In this document: piece by piece, positions 1-6,191 of the stretch
How the letters are laid out: each line of letters starts with the position of its first letter
How positions within the stretch are numbered: position 1 is the stretch's first letter
Notes under the pieces: generated by a model
The model's database searches: none
What the model was told of the DNA's origin: nothing
Seen by the model: only the letters and a program-made list of their open reading frames with translations
Made by a program: the position numbers and the translations under genes
NCBI GenBank assembly: GCA_002441445.1
Contig: DJWC01000048.1
Coordinates: 25,334 to 34,484 of the forward strand
Length of the DNA stretch: 9,151 bases
Reading direction: 5' to 3'
Origin: Pusillimonas sp. UBA6240
GTDB taxonomy: Bacteria > Pseudomonadota > Gammaproteobacteria > Burkholderiales > Burkholderiaceae_B

Positions 1-854
1 TTGCGCTGGGGCCGCGCATCAACGCCGCGGGCCGGCTGGCCGACATGAGCCTGGGCATCAACTGCCTGATCACGGACGATGAAGGGCAGGCGCTGGATCT
101 GGCGCGGCAACTGGATGCGATGAATCAGGAAAGGCGCGGCATAGAAGCCACGATGCGCGAGGAAGCGCTGGCGGCCATCGAATCGTCGCAGCCGATTATC
201 GGCGCCAGCGTCTGCGTCTATCACCCGGACTGGCATCAGGGCGTGGTGGGCCTGGTGGCTTCGCGGCTCAAGGAAACCTACTGGCGCCCCACGCTCGCTT
301 TCGCGCGCGCCGATACCGGCGAGCTGCGCGGGTCGGGCCGCTCCATACCCGACGTGCATCTGCGCGACGTGCTGGATCTGGTGTCCAAGCGCTGCCCCGG
401 CGCGATCCTGAAATTCGGCGGCCACGCCATGGCCGCCGGCCTGACTTTGCGCGAAGATGCCTACCAGGTTTTCATCCAGGGCTTCGATGACGCCGTCCGG
501 GAATTGAGCGGGCGCGCCAGCTTCGATCCCGTCATCGAAACCGACGGTTCGCTGGAAACCGGCTACGCGAACGCCGACGTGGCCGGTTTGCTTCAGCAGC
601 AGGTATGGGGCGCCGGCTTCCCCGCGCCTATCTTCCGCGATACCTTCTACGTGCGCCAGCAAAGACTGCTGAAAGACAAGCACCTGAAGCTCAGCCTGGA
701 GCGCGGGCATCAGCGCTTCGACGCCATTTGGTTCAACCGCGCGGAAATGCTGCCCGAGCATATCGACGCCGCATACCGCCTGGATCAAAATGTATGGAAC
801 GGCATGGTATCGGCCCAGCTCATCATAGAGTACGCCTGCGCGCCCGAGGGCTGA
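1..854 (+). CDS. recJ: Single-stranded-DNA-specific exonuclease RecJ, C-terminal half (5' end outside window)
   Basis: RecJ is the 5'-to-3' single-strand DNA exonuclease of recombination and mismatch repair; it acts in the cytoplasm on the nucleoid. The reading frame is open from the first whole codon at position 3 and gives 283 residues, about half of the usual ~570. The fragment begins with the family signature LGPRINAAGRLADMSLGI. It then shows HPDWHQGVVGLVASRLKE (about residues 74-91 of the fragment), the GSGRSIPDVHLRDVL segment, and the DHHA1 motif GGHAMAAG (residues 139-146) that helps bind the DNA end. The last ~110 residues match the C-terminal OB-like region. The N-terminal DHH metal-binding domain lies upstream of the window. 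The ATG at 45 is internal and is not the real start. The gene ends at a TGA and converges with the EamA gene after 63 bp. I see no clear terminator between them. Confidence 0.96.
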   Translation, partial: ALGPRINAAGRLADMSLGINCLITDDEGQALDLARQLDAMNQERRGIEATMREEALAAIESSQPIIGASVCVYHPDWHQGVVGLVASRLKETYWRPTLAFARADTGELRGSGRSIPDVHLRDVLDLVSKRCPGAILKFGGHAMAAGLTLREDAYQVFIQGFDDAVRELSGRASFDPVIETDGSLETGYANADVAGLLQQQVWGAGFPAPIFRDTFYVRQQRLLKDKHLKLSLERGHQRFDAIWFNRAEMLPEHIDAAYRLDQNVWNGMVSAQLIIEYACAPEG

Positions 855-917
855 CGCGGGCCGGGCGGCTCGGCTTTCCGCCGGGATTTGGCCGCGGCGG
901 CTGTGGGCCCGGCCGCG

Positions 918-1856
918 TCAACGCGGACGCTGGGCGCGCGCCTCCGGCCCGGAGCCGGGCAGCGTCGCCAGCAGCAGCCCTGCCATGGCCAGCATAAAGG
1001 CGATGATCTGCAGGCCGCCCATGGGTTCGCCCAGCACAAGAACGCCCACCAGGGCGGCGCTGACCGGCAGCATGACGGTAAACACGCCCGCCTGGGCCGC
1101 CGGCACCGATCTGAGGCCCGTCATCCAGAGCCAGACCGTCCAGACGCTGGCCGCCAATCCATAGAAAAGCAGCAGGATCCAGTTGGACAGGCTGACTTGG
1201 CCGAAATCGAAATGCCAGGCCGCATACACGCCGAAAGGCGTCATCAGCACAAAGCCCCACAGGTTGATGATCGCGCTGATGCGCTTGGGGCTCAGCACCG
1301 CGGTCAGCTTTTTGCCTATCACCGCGTAGGAGCCCTCGCAGAATACCGCCCCCAGAACCAGCAGGTTGCCCAGCCATGACGGGCCTTGCGCCGCGCCCGC
1401 GCCATCCGCCTGCGCGCCCGCCTGCGCCAAAGACAGCAAGCCTATGCCGAAAGCGCCGCAGGCGATCGCCAGCCAGACCCGCGGACCTATGCTTTCTTTC
1501 AAGAAAAACCAGCTCATCAGCGCCACAGTGGCGGGGATCGCGGCCATGATCACGCCGGCCGAGACGGCGCCCGTCATGCTCACGCCCCATATCATGCAGA
1601 GCGTGAACAAGAAATTGCCCAGAAACGATTCGAGGAAGATCAGGCCGCGCATCTGCGGCGTCAGGCGCGGTTCCGACTTGGGCTTGCGCAGCCAGCGCAG
1701 CATGGCCACACCGCCTATGCCAAAGCGCAGCCAGCCCAGCAGGAAGACAGGCAGGACGGCGGCCAGGGGCTTGGTCAGCGCCACATAGGCGCCGACCAGG
1801 GACATGCTGAGCGCGAGGCAGCCGTAAGCCGCCAGCCTGCCGGGAGGCGACCTCAT
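918..1856 (-). CDS. EamA/DMT-superfamily transporter (first copy)
   Basis: This is a ten-helix inner-membrane permease of the drug/metabolite transporter superfamily, about 312 residues, the usual size for paired EamA domains. The sequence shows two halves of hydrophobic helices. The first half has YVALTKPLAAVLPVFLLGWLR and ends in GAFGIGLLSLAQAG. A short Ala/Gly-rich cytoplasmic linker follows, then the second half beginning near WLGNLLVLGAVFCEGSYAVIGKK. Typical EamA features are FFLKESIGPRVW after helix 4 and VLVLGEPMGGLQIIAFMLAMAG at the end. I chose the ATG at 1856; a TTG at 1868 would add four residues, and neither has a strong ribosome binding site. The family exports amino acids, nucleosides or drugs, but the substrate cannot be read from sequence. 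The gene is apparently monocistronic, with a 280-bp upstream gap, and converges on recJ. Confidence 0.9.
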   Translation of the reverse strand: MRSPPGRLAAYGCLALSMSLVGAYVALTKPLAAVLPVFLLGWLRFGIGGVAMLRWLRKPKSEPRLTPQMRGLIFLESFLGNFLFTLCMIWGVSMTGAVSAGVIMAAIPATVALMSWFFLKESIGPRVWLAIACGAFGIGLLSLAQAGAQADGAGAAQGPSWLGNLLVLGAVFCEGSYAVIGKKLTAVLSPKRISAIINLWGFVLMTPFGVYAAWHFDFGQVSLSNWILLLFYGLAASVWTVWLWMTGLRSVPAAQAGVFTVMLPVSAALVGVLVLGEPMGGLQIIAFMLAMAGLLLATLPGSGPEARAQRPR

Positions 1857-1987
1857 GACTGCCCGCAACCTGCGCGGCGCTTTGCCTGCATTGCATTACC
1901 CCGCTTTTGCCCGCATGGAGCGGAAGACTGGTCGATACCTGAAAACGCTGCGCCATTTTACGCTCCCGCAACGCGCGTTGTTCCTCT

Positions 1988-2025
1988 GGCATCACCATGC
2001 CTCTTTATCGGGGATGCAATCATCC
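1988..2025 (-). other. Two small tandem hairpins in the region upstream of the EamA gene
   Basis: Two perfect 5-bp stems with 4-nt loops lie 10 nt apart, at 1988-2001 and 2012-2025. In the minus strand they read GGATG-ATTG-CATCC followed by GGCAT-GGTG-ATGCC. They sit about 130 nt upstream of the EamA start, inside the 1857-2136 gap. The layout resembles the mini-ykkC (guanidine-II) riboswitch, but the loops lack its conserved ACGR sequence, so I do not call it that. Hairpins this short can arise by chance. Nothing else recognisable is seen in this gap apart from the hairpin next to the VOC gene. Confidence 0.2.
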
Positions 2026-2100
2026 AGGCCTCGCATTACGCGGGCCGTTCCACGCCTGAGCCTGTCTCATTCGCGGCACATGCTCGATCCAGCCGCGGCT

Positions 2101-2126
2101 GCGCCGAGCCGGCGTGCCGCCGGCGC
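2101..2126 (-). terminator. Strong GC-rich hairpin just past the NTF2-VOC gene
   Basis: A 26-nt inverted repeat has outer arms GCGCCG and CGGCGC and two internal copies of GCCGGC. It begins 10 nt beyond the stop codon of the minus-strand fusion gene and is followed by a further 10-bp palindrome, AGCCGCGGCT, at 2091-2100. The position fits a transcription terminator or a 3'-end stabiliser. There is no U-tract, so intrinsic termination is uncertain. Confidence 0.35.
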
Positions 2127-2136
2127 CTGCCACTGT

Positions 2137-3126
2137 TCAGGCCTGCGCCTGATCCCCCGGGCAGTTGCCGCCCATCATCTGCTTTGCGCCCTCTTCGATC
2201 TCGGCTTGAGTCAAATTGCGCGTGTGCGTGGCGATGGACCAGCGGTGGCCGTATGGATCCTGGACCTGCCCATAGCGGTCGCCCCAGAACATGTCCTGCA
2301 CCGCCATGATTTCCTTTGCCCCCGCGGCGATGGCGGCGGCCTGGACTTTGTCGGCGTTGTCCACATAGAGATGCACAGTCACCGGCGTGCCCTTGAGCGC
2401 GTTCGGACCCACCGAACCCCATTCCGGAAATTCATCAGCCAAAAAGACCGCGGCGTTGCCGATGCGCAGGCAGGCGTGCGCGACCTTGCCTTGCGGCGTA
2501 TCCATCCTGCTTTCCTGTACCGCGCCGAATGCCTGCTTGTAGAACTCTATCGCCCGCGCCGCATCGGCGCATACCAGATGCGGCGTCACCGAGTTCATGT
2601 CCGAAGGAATGGCCCGTACTGCGGGACCGCCTTCCGGCGTCAAGTCGAATATCGCTTTGCAGCTGCGCATATCGAAGGGCGCCGAGAAATGTTCATGGGC
2701 GATACGCCAGCCCTCGCCGGTCTTGCGGTAAGTGGCTGTCATGCGCATCCATCCCGCCTGTTCCTCGCCGGTGGCGGACTCCGTCCCGCAGCGGATCAGG
2801 CCGCGCACGACGGCCAGATCGCCGGACGCCTGAATGTCCGTCTCGGCGTCCTGAAAGATCATGGGACCCGGACACATGTCCAGGCAGGCCTGCCAGTGCT
2901 TGCGGTAAGCATCCAGCCCTTTGAATTGCAATTGCAGGACAGCATCGAAAGCCACCACGTCTTTCGTGTAGTGCGACATGATGGCGTCGATATCGCCGGC
3001 GCGGACGGCGCCCAGCCAACTGTCCATCCGCCGCCTGATTTCCTCGTTCGCCGGGGCGGCCCCCGCTGGGGCGGCCCTTGCGGGGGCGGTCTTGGCCGAG
3101 GCCGAGGAGTCATCTGCAGTAGTCAT
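2137..3126 (-). CDS. NTF2-like (SnoaL/DUF4440-type) domain fused to a PhnB-like VOC domain
   Basis: A 329-residue soluble protein with two domains. Residues ~28-165 form an NTF2-like fold of the SnoaL/SgcJ type, with MDSWLGAVRAGDIDAIMSHY at the front, KGLDAYRKHW in the middle and YRKTGEGWRIAHEHFSAPFD at the end. Residues ~178-302 are a VOC domain of the PhnB/COG2764 group, with VTPHLVCADAARAIEFYKQAFGA, GKVAHACLRIG, HLYVDNADKVQ and the signature WGDRYGQVQDPYGHRWSIATH. An Ala/Pro-rich linker occupies residues ~11-27. The longer frame opens upstream, but I chose the ATG at 3126: it follows GGGAGAG at good spacing and leaves a clean domain start. Both families include enzymes and binding proteins for small organic molecules, and VOC members also include metal-dependent dioxygenases, glyoxalases and resistance proteins. 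No specific reaction can be named. The gene is divergent from an HxlR regulator, which suggests induction by a small molecule or stress. Confidence 0.88.
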   Translation of the reverse strand: MTTADDSSASAKTAPARAAPAGAAPANEEIRRRMDSWLGAVRAGDIDAIMSHYTKDVVAFDAVLQLQFKGLDAYRKHWQACLDMCPGPMIFQDAETDIQASGDLAVVRGLIRCGTESATGEEQAGWMRMTATYRKTGEGWRIAHEHFSAPFDMRSCKAIFDLTPEGGPAVRAIPSDMNSVTPHLVCADAARAIEFYKQAFGAVQESRMDTPQGKVAHACLRIGNAAVFLADEFPEWGSVGPNALKGTPVTVHLYVDNADKVQAAAIAAGAKEIMAVQDMFWGDRYGQVQDPYGHRWSIATHTRNLTQAEIEEGAKQMMGGNCPGDQAQA

Positions 3127-3286
3127 AATCCATCTCTCCCTGGTTGTGAATGCAGCCAACGGCAGGCGCAGCAGCCGTTCTTCTTGACCTATGACCTGCC
3201 TGGCCATAGGGTTATTTAACAACTATTAGTCCTAAAAAACAACTAATAAAAATGTATTCAGGAGTAAATGTGCTAGACTGTTACCT
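3127..3286. promoter_or_regulatory. Divergent AT-rich control region between the NTF2-VOC and HxlR genes
   Basis: This 160-bp region separates two divergent start codons. Its HxlR-proximal half (about 3211-3290) is sharply AT-rich in an otherwise GC-rich window. For the minus-strand gene, a possible -35 TTGTTT (3242-3237) and -10 TTAAAT (3219-3214) are 17 bp apart, giving a leader of about 80 nt that ends in the ribosome site GGGAGAG. For the HxlR gene, an extended -10-like TGCTAGACT (3271-3279) lies just upstream of the ATG, with no good -35. These promoter assignments are read by eye. Confidence 0.5.
3218..3250. repeat. 13-bp direct repeat, candidate HxlR operator
   Basis: AACAACTATTAGT (3218-3230) and AACAACTAATAAA (3238-3250) match at 10 of 13 positions and start exactly 20 bp apart, about two helical turns. 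The first copy contains the odd-centred palindrome ACTA-T-TAGT. The pair overlaps the putative -35/-10 of the minus-strand gene. HxlR proteins are dimeric winged-helix regulators that often bind paired AT-rich sites in the promoters of divergent target genes. The link to the adjacent regulator is therefore an inference from position. Confidence 0.45.
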
Positions 3287-3991
3287 ATGGCAATAAAGCG
3301 AAAATACGATGACGGCTGCGCGGCGGCCCATGCGCTGGACCTGGTGGGCGACCGCTGGGCCTTGCTCATCGTGCGCGAACTGCTGCTCGGGCCCAAGCGC
3401 TTTACGGCCCTGCGCTCGAGCTTGCCGTCCATCAGTCCCAATGTCCTGACACAGCGCTTGAACGATCTCGAAGCCGCCTCCGTATTGGAACGGCGCCGCC
3501 TGCCGCCGCCCGCCGAGGTTTGGGTCTACGAGTTGACGGATTGGGGCCGCGAGCTGGAACCCGTGATCTTGCAATTGGCGCGCTGGGGGGTGCGCTCGCC
3601 GGCCTTCCTGCGCGGCGCGCCGCTGGGGGTGGACGCCCTGCTGCTGTCCTTCAAAAGCATGGTCGTGCCGGAGCGCGCCAAGGGCTGCGAGCTGAGTCTC
3701 GAACTCGTCTTCGATCAGGAGATGTTCCATGTGGCGCTGCGTCGAGGCCGGCTGGACATCGGCAGGGGCGCGTCCAACCGGCCCCAGGCCAAAATCTCTA
3801 CCGACACCGCCACATTGCTGCGCCTGGCCTACGGCAAGGCGCCGTTGGACCAGGCCATAGAATCGGGGCGGCTGCGCTATACCGGGCAAAAAGCAGCCAT
3901 CCAGGAATTCCTGGACCTCTTCGCCCTGCCCGAAACAGCGGATGCCTGCGATTCAGGCGCTAGCGCCGCGACGACAACACAATCCCGCTGA
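3287..3991 (+). CDS. HxlR-family transcriptional regulator with SCP2-like C-terminal domain
   Basis: A 234-residue cytoplasmic DNA-binding protein. Residues ~11-100 are an HxlR winged helix-turn-helix: Cys11 at the conserved family position, LDLVGDRWALLIVRELLLG, KRFTALRSSLPSISPNVLTQRL, and the wing WVYELTDWGREL. Many HxlR proteins end near residue 120. This one continues with residues ~130-214 resembling an SCP2-type sterol-carrier fold (LELVFDQEMFHVALRRGRL, ISTDTATLLRLAYGK, GRLRYTGQKAAIQEFLDLF), which could bind a hydrophobic ligand. Cys11 could be a redox or electrophile sensor, as in some HxlR regulators. The start ATG has no Shine-Dalgarno sequence; AGGAG at 3260-3264 is 22 nt away and better placed for a dead-end ATG at 3268. 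The gene's 3' end overlaps the opposing transporter gene by 32 bp. The likely target is the divergent NTF2-VOC gene. Confidence 0.9.
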   Translation: MAIKRKYDDGCAAAHALDLVGDRWALLIVRELLLGPKRFTALRSSLPSISPNVLTQRLNDLEAASVLERRRLPPPAEVWVYELTDWGRELEPVILQLARWGVRSPAFLRGAPLGVDALLLSFKSMVVPERAKGCELSLELVFDQEMFHVALRRGRLDIGRGASNRPQAKISTDTATLLRLAYGKAPLDQAIESGRLRYTGQKAAIQEFLDLFALPETADACDSGASAATTTQSR

Positions 3992-4859
3992 CGATCAGGG
4001 CGAATGCGACAGCGTGATAGATCTGCGGCAGGTCCCTCAGGAAGGCCAAAGACATCAGCGCGGCGAACAGCGGCGTCAGGTTGGTGAAAAAGGCGGCGGT
4101 CGCCGGCCCCGCGCGCTGCACCCCCAGGCCCCAGCAGCGGAAAGCAAGAATGCCCGGCCCCAAGGATACGAAGAGCACGGTCAAAACCAGCGGCCACCCC
4201 CAATGGATGGCGGCATCGGTCAGCGCCCATTCGCCCGCCGCGAAGACGCCGGACCAAGCGACGCCGTACACCACTTGCGCCAGCATGAAGGTCGCCCAGT
4301 TGCGCCGGATTTCATCGGAATCGCGCGCCTGCGCCAGCAGCCAGCTATAGAAAGCCCAGGCTATCGTGGCGACGATCATCAATATATCGCCCGCCACGAA
4401 GCGCAATTCCAGCACTTGCTGCCATTGCCCGCGGCCCAGCACGGTCAGCACGCCGCTCAGAGATAGAAACGCCCCGCCCAGCTGCCAGCCGGCTATGGGC
4501 GCATTGAAAAACAAACGCCCGACGATCAGCATCCAGATCGGCATGCTGGCGCCCACCAGGGTCACATTGATGGGGGTGGACGTGTGCAGGGCCATATATT
4601 GCAAGGCGTTGTACATGCCTATGCCCAGCAGGCCCAGAATCGCATAGCGCTTGCGCTCGGCCCATAATGCGCTGCCCTTGCGGAATATGCTGCGGCCCAG
4701 AGGCAGCAGTATCAGCAAGGCCATGGCCCATCGCAGGAAATTCAGTGTAATGGGCGGAACCAGGTCGCTGACCACCCTGCCCACCACGGCATTGCCCGCC
4801 CATAACAAGGGCGGTATCACCAGCAACCCCACGGTCGCCGGCGTCAATCGATTGTTCAT
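3960..4859 (-). CDS. EamA/DMT-superfamily transporter (second copy)
   Basis: A ten-helix inner-membrane permease of 299 residues with two EamA domains. The first helix carries PPLLWAGNAVVGR, typical of the family's first transmembrane segment. Other family-like stretches are LNFLRWAMALLILLPLG, INVTLVGASMPIWMLIVGRL, GDILMIVATIAWAFYSWLL, and the closing AAFFTNLTPLFAALMSLAFL. I chose the ATG at 4859. A TTG at 4925 would overlap the upstream stop codon as TTGA but would add a 22-residue hydrophilic stretch not typical of EamA N-termini. It is not closely similar to the other EamA protein in this window, so a recent tandem duplication is unlikely. It lies 62 bp downstream of the DUF2007-type gene in the same direction and may be cotranscribed. 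Its 3' end runs 32 bp into the HxlR gene. The substrate is unknown. Confidence 0.91.
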   Translation of the reverse strand: MNNRLTPATVGLLVIPPLLWAGNAVVGRVVSDLVPPITLNFLRWAMALLILLPLGRSIFRKGSALWAERKRYAILGLLGIGMYNALQYMALHTSTPINVTLVGASMPIWMLIVGRLFFNAPIAGWQLGGAFLSLSGVLTVLGRGQWQQVLELRFVAGDILMIVATIAWAFYSWLLAQARDSDEIRRNWATFMLAQVVYGVAWSGVFAAGEWALTDAAIHWGWPLVLTVLFVSLGPGILAFRCWGLGVQRAGPATAAFFTNLTPLFAALMSLAFLRDLPQIYHAVAFALIVSGIVLSSRR

Positions 4860-4877
4860 AGAAATAAAGCCGCAATC

Positions 4878-4916
4878 CGTTACGCGCAAGCATTGCGCCA
4901 GGTGGCTATGGTAACG
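4878..4916. repeat. Nested inverted repeat between the DUF2007-type and EamA genes
   Basis: A perfect 6-bp inverted repeat GCGCAA-GCA-TTGCGC (4884-4898) is directly abutted by CGTTAC (4878-4883), whose complement GTAACG occurs at 4911-4916. It sits in the 62-bp spacer just upstream of the chosen EamA start. It could be an operator or an RNA hairpin affecting the downstream gene. No U-tract follows, so it is not a typical terminator. If translation began at the TTG at 4925 this would be coding sequence. Confidence 0.3.
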
Positions 4917-4921
4917 CAGCC

Positions 4922-5143
4922 TCAAGCCTGGCTGGCCAGGAACGGCTTGATCAGCTCGCGGGCAAGTTCGACATGACGCTCGTCCACCATCAAGGTCTGC
5001 GCATTCAGGCTATTGGTCAGCGGCCCCGGATACATGGAGCTGAATGCGCCGCCGCTCATCACGAAGGGAATGTCATAAGCCTGCATCAACGCGGCGATGG
5101 CGGCCGCCTCCGAATCGGAATTCGGACAATAGATTGGTATCAT
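4922..5143 (-). CDS. Small DUF2007-type protein (putative signal-transducing protein)
   Basis: A 73-residue soluble protein. It resembles the DUF2007 family: an N-terminal strand with Cys6 (MIPIYCPNSD), a helix EAAAIAALMQAYDIPFVM in which two ligand-like edges meet, then a loop GGAFSSMYPGPL and a C-terminal VDERHVELARELI helix. Family members are small ferredoxin-like-fold proteins, often named putative signal-transducing or PII-like, without an established biochemical role. The reading frame is open far upstream, but the ATG at 5143 is supported by AGGGGG (5158-5153) 9 nt before it; the upstream part of the frame is antisense to the acetyltransferase gene. It is head to head with that gene and precedes an EamA transporter. 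No function is assigned. Confidence 0.8.
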   Translation of the reverse strand: MIPIYCPNSDSEAAAIAALMQAYDIPFVMSGGAFSSMYPGPLTNSLNAQTLMVDERHVELARELIKPFLASQA

Positions 5144-5170
5144 GATTATTTTCCCCCTGAGACTCATTCC
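5144..5170. promoter_or_regulatory. 27-bp divergent start region between DUF2007-type and serine acetyltransferase genes
   Basis: Only 27 bp separate the two start codons. The spacer holds the minus-strand ribosome site AGGGGG (5158-5153). On the plus strand only a weak GAGA precedes the acetyltransferase ATG. There is no room here for two full promoters, so each gene's promoter must lie at least partly inside the other's coding sequence. Confidence 0.55.
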
Positions 5171-6103
5171 ATGGCAGTTTTCGATATCAAGCCCATAGTC
5201 GATTCCCTGAACGCCGTAAGGCAGGAATGGCGCACATCCCAGCAGCGCTCGCGCGAACCCGGCGGGCGCGAATTCCCTTCGCCCCAGGCCATCGCGCAAA
5301 TACTCGACGACCTGAAAGGCGTGCTGTTCCCCATGCGCCTGGGCCCGCTGGACCTGCGCCAGGAAAGCGAAGACTTCTACATCGGCCATACCCTGGATTC
5401 CGCCCTGCACGCGCTGCTGGCGCAAGTGCGTCTGGAGCTACGCTACCAGAAGCGGCACGAATCGCCTAGCGAAACCGAAATCGAAGACAGGGCCGTGGCG
5501 GCCGTGCAGGCGTTCGCCGTGGCCTTGCCCGAGATCCGCCGCCTGCTGGATTCGGATGTGCTGGCCGCCTACCAGGGCGACCCCGCCGCGCGCAGCGTGG
5601 ATGAAGTCCTGCTGTGCTATCCGGGCGTGCTGGCGATGATCCACCACCGCATCGCGCATCAGTTCTACAAGCAGGACCTGCCCCTGCTGGCGCGCATGTC
5701 CTCCGAGCTCGCCCATTCGCAAACCGGCATCGACATACACCCGGGCGCGCAGATCGGCTCCTGTTTCTTCATCGACCACGGCACCGGTGTCGTCATTGGC
5801 GAAACCGCCATCATCGGCAAAGGGGTGCGCATCTACCAGGCCGTCACGCTGGGCGCCAAGCGCTTTCCCACCGACGCCAACGGCAAGATCGAGAAAGGCC
5901 TGCCGCGCCACCCCATCGTCGAAGACGACGTGGTCATCTATGCCGGCGCCACCATACTGGGCCGTGTCACCCTGGGCCGGGGCTGCACCATAGGCGGCAA
6001 TGTCTGGCTGATCAACGACGTGCCGCCGGGCTCGCACGTGACCCAGGCGGATTCGCAGGGCATGCGCAGCTGCGACCCGGCCGAGGAAGGCGCGGCCGGC
6101 TGA
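5171..6103 (+). CDS. epsC: Serine O-acetyltransferase (EpsC/CysE type)
   Basis: It transfers acetyl from acetyl-CoA to L-serine, making O-acetylserine for cysteine synthesis in the cytoplasm. The protein has 310 residues, the long betaproteobacterial form. Residues 1-180 are the helical N-terminal domain (including FPMRLGPLDL and FYIGHTLDSALHALLAQVRLEL). Residues ~182-285 form a left-handed beta-helix of hexapeptide repeats. The catalytic pair is visible as Asp188 in DIHPGA and His203 in DHGTGVVIGE, 15 apart as in E. coli CysE. His247 in RHPIVEDDVV matches the CoA-side histidine. An insertion (RFPTDANGKIEKGLP) precedes it, as in the EpsC and plant-like branch. The tail ends in Gly, without the C-terminal Ile that CysE uses to dock into CysK, so a cysteine synthase complex is doubtful. 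The open frame extends upstream to 4973; the ATG at 5171 gives the family's N-terminus. I found no sulfur-metabolism neighbours apart from the SsuC-like permease further along. Confidence 0.95.
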   Translation: MAVFDIKPIVDSLNAVRQEWRTSQQRSREPGGREFPSPQAIAQILDDLKGVLFPMRLGPLDLRQESEDFYIGHTLDSALHALLAQVRLELRYQKRHESPSETEIEDRAVAAVQAFAVALPEIRRLLDSDVLAAYQGDPAARSVDEVLLCYPGVLAMIHHRIAHQFYKQDLPLLARMSSELAHSQTGIDIHPGAQIGSCFFIDHGTGVVIGETAIIGKGVRIYQAVTLGAKRFPTDANGKIEKGLPRHPIVEDDVVIYAGATILGRVTLGRGCTIGGNVWLINDVPPGSHVTQADSQGMRSCDPAEEGAAG

Positions 6104-6115
6104 ACTGTCGGGACT

Positions 6116-6138
6116 GGGCGGGCCGCCTGGCCTCGCCC
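6116..6138. terminator. Hairpin between convergent acetyltransferase and racemase genes
   Basis: Arms GGGCG-GGCC (6116-6124) and GGCC-T-CGCCC (6129-6138) pair over 9 bp with one bulged T and a 4-nt loop. It starts 13 nt after the acetyltransferase stop codon, in the 88-bp convergent gap. Neither strand has a U-tract, so this is at best a Rho-assisted or 3'-end-protecting structure. Confidence 0.35.
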
Positions 6139-6191
6139 TGGACGACAAGGCTCGCATCCGGGCGCGCGCAGGCGGCCGATGCCAACGGAAG

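Noticed and set aside
855..917. Intrinsic terminator between recJ and the EamA gene
   Set aside because: Only short 5-bp GC pairings with no U-tract are present; nothing stands out from background in this GC-rich gap.
823..1998. 391-codon minus-strand open frame
   Set aside because: It overlaps the EamA gene in another frame; its product is Arg/Gly/Ala-rich with no membrane or domain pattern.
1988..2025. Mini-ykkC (guanidine-II) riboswitch upstream of the EamA gene
   Set aside because: The paired hairpins lack the conserved ACGR loops that define the motif.
1386..2309. 307-codon plus-strand open frame
   Set aside because: Antisense to the EamA and NTF2-VOC genes, with low-complexity Gln/Arg/His composition and no domain.
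1855..3219. 454-codon plus-strand open frame
   Set aside because: It runs antisense to the NTF2-VOC gene, has no recognisable domain, and is Arg/His/Pro-rich, as expected for a shadow frame in GC-rich DNA.
3281..3889. 202-codon minus-strand open frame opposite the HxlR gene
   Set aside because: A mirror frame of the clear HxlR protein, Gln/Gly/Arg-rich and without a family match.
918..4859. The two EamA transporters as a duplicated or composite-element pair
   Set aside because: The proteins are clearly different in sequence and no flanking repeats or transposase genes are present.
5144..5425. N-terminal extension of the DUF2007-type frame
   Set aside because: This part is antisense to the acetyltransferase gene, and a well-placed ribosome site supports the internal ATG at 5143.
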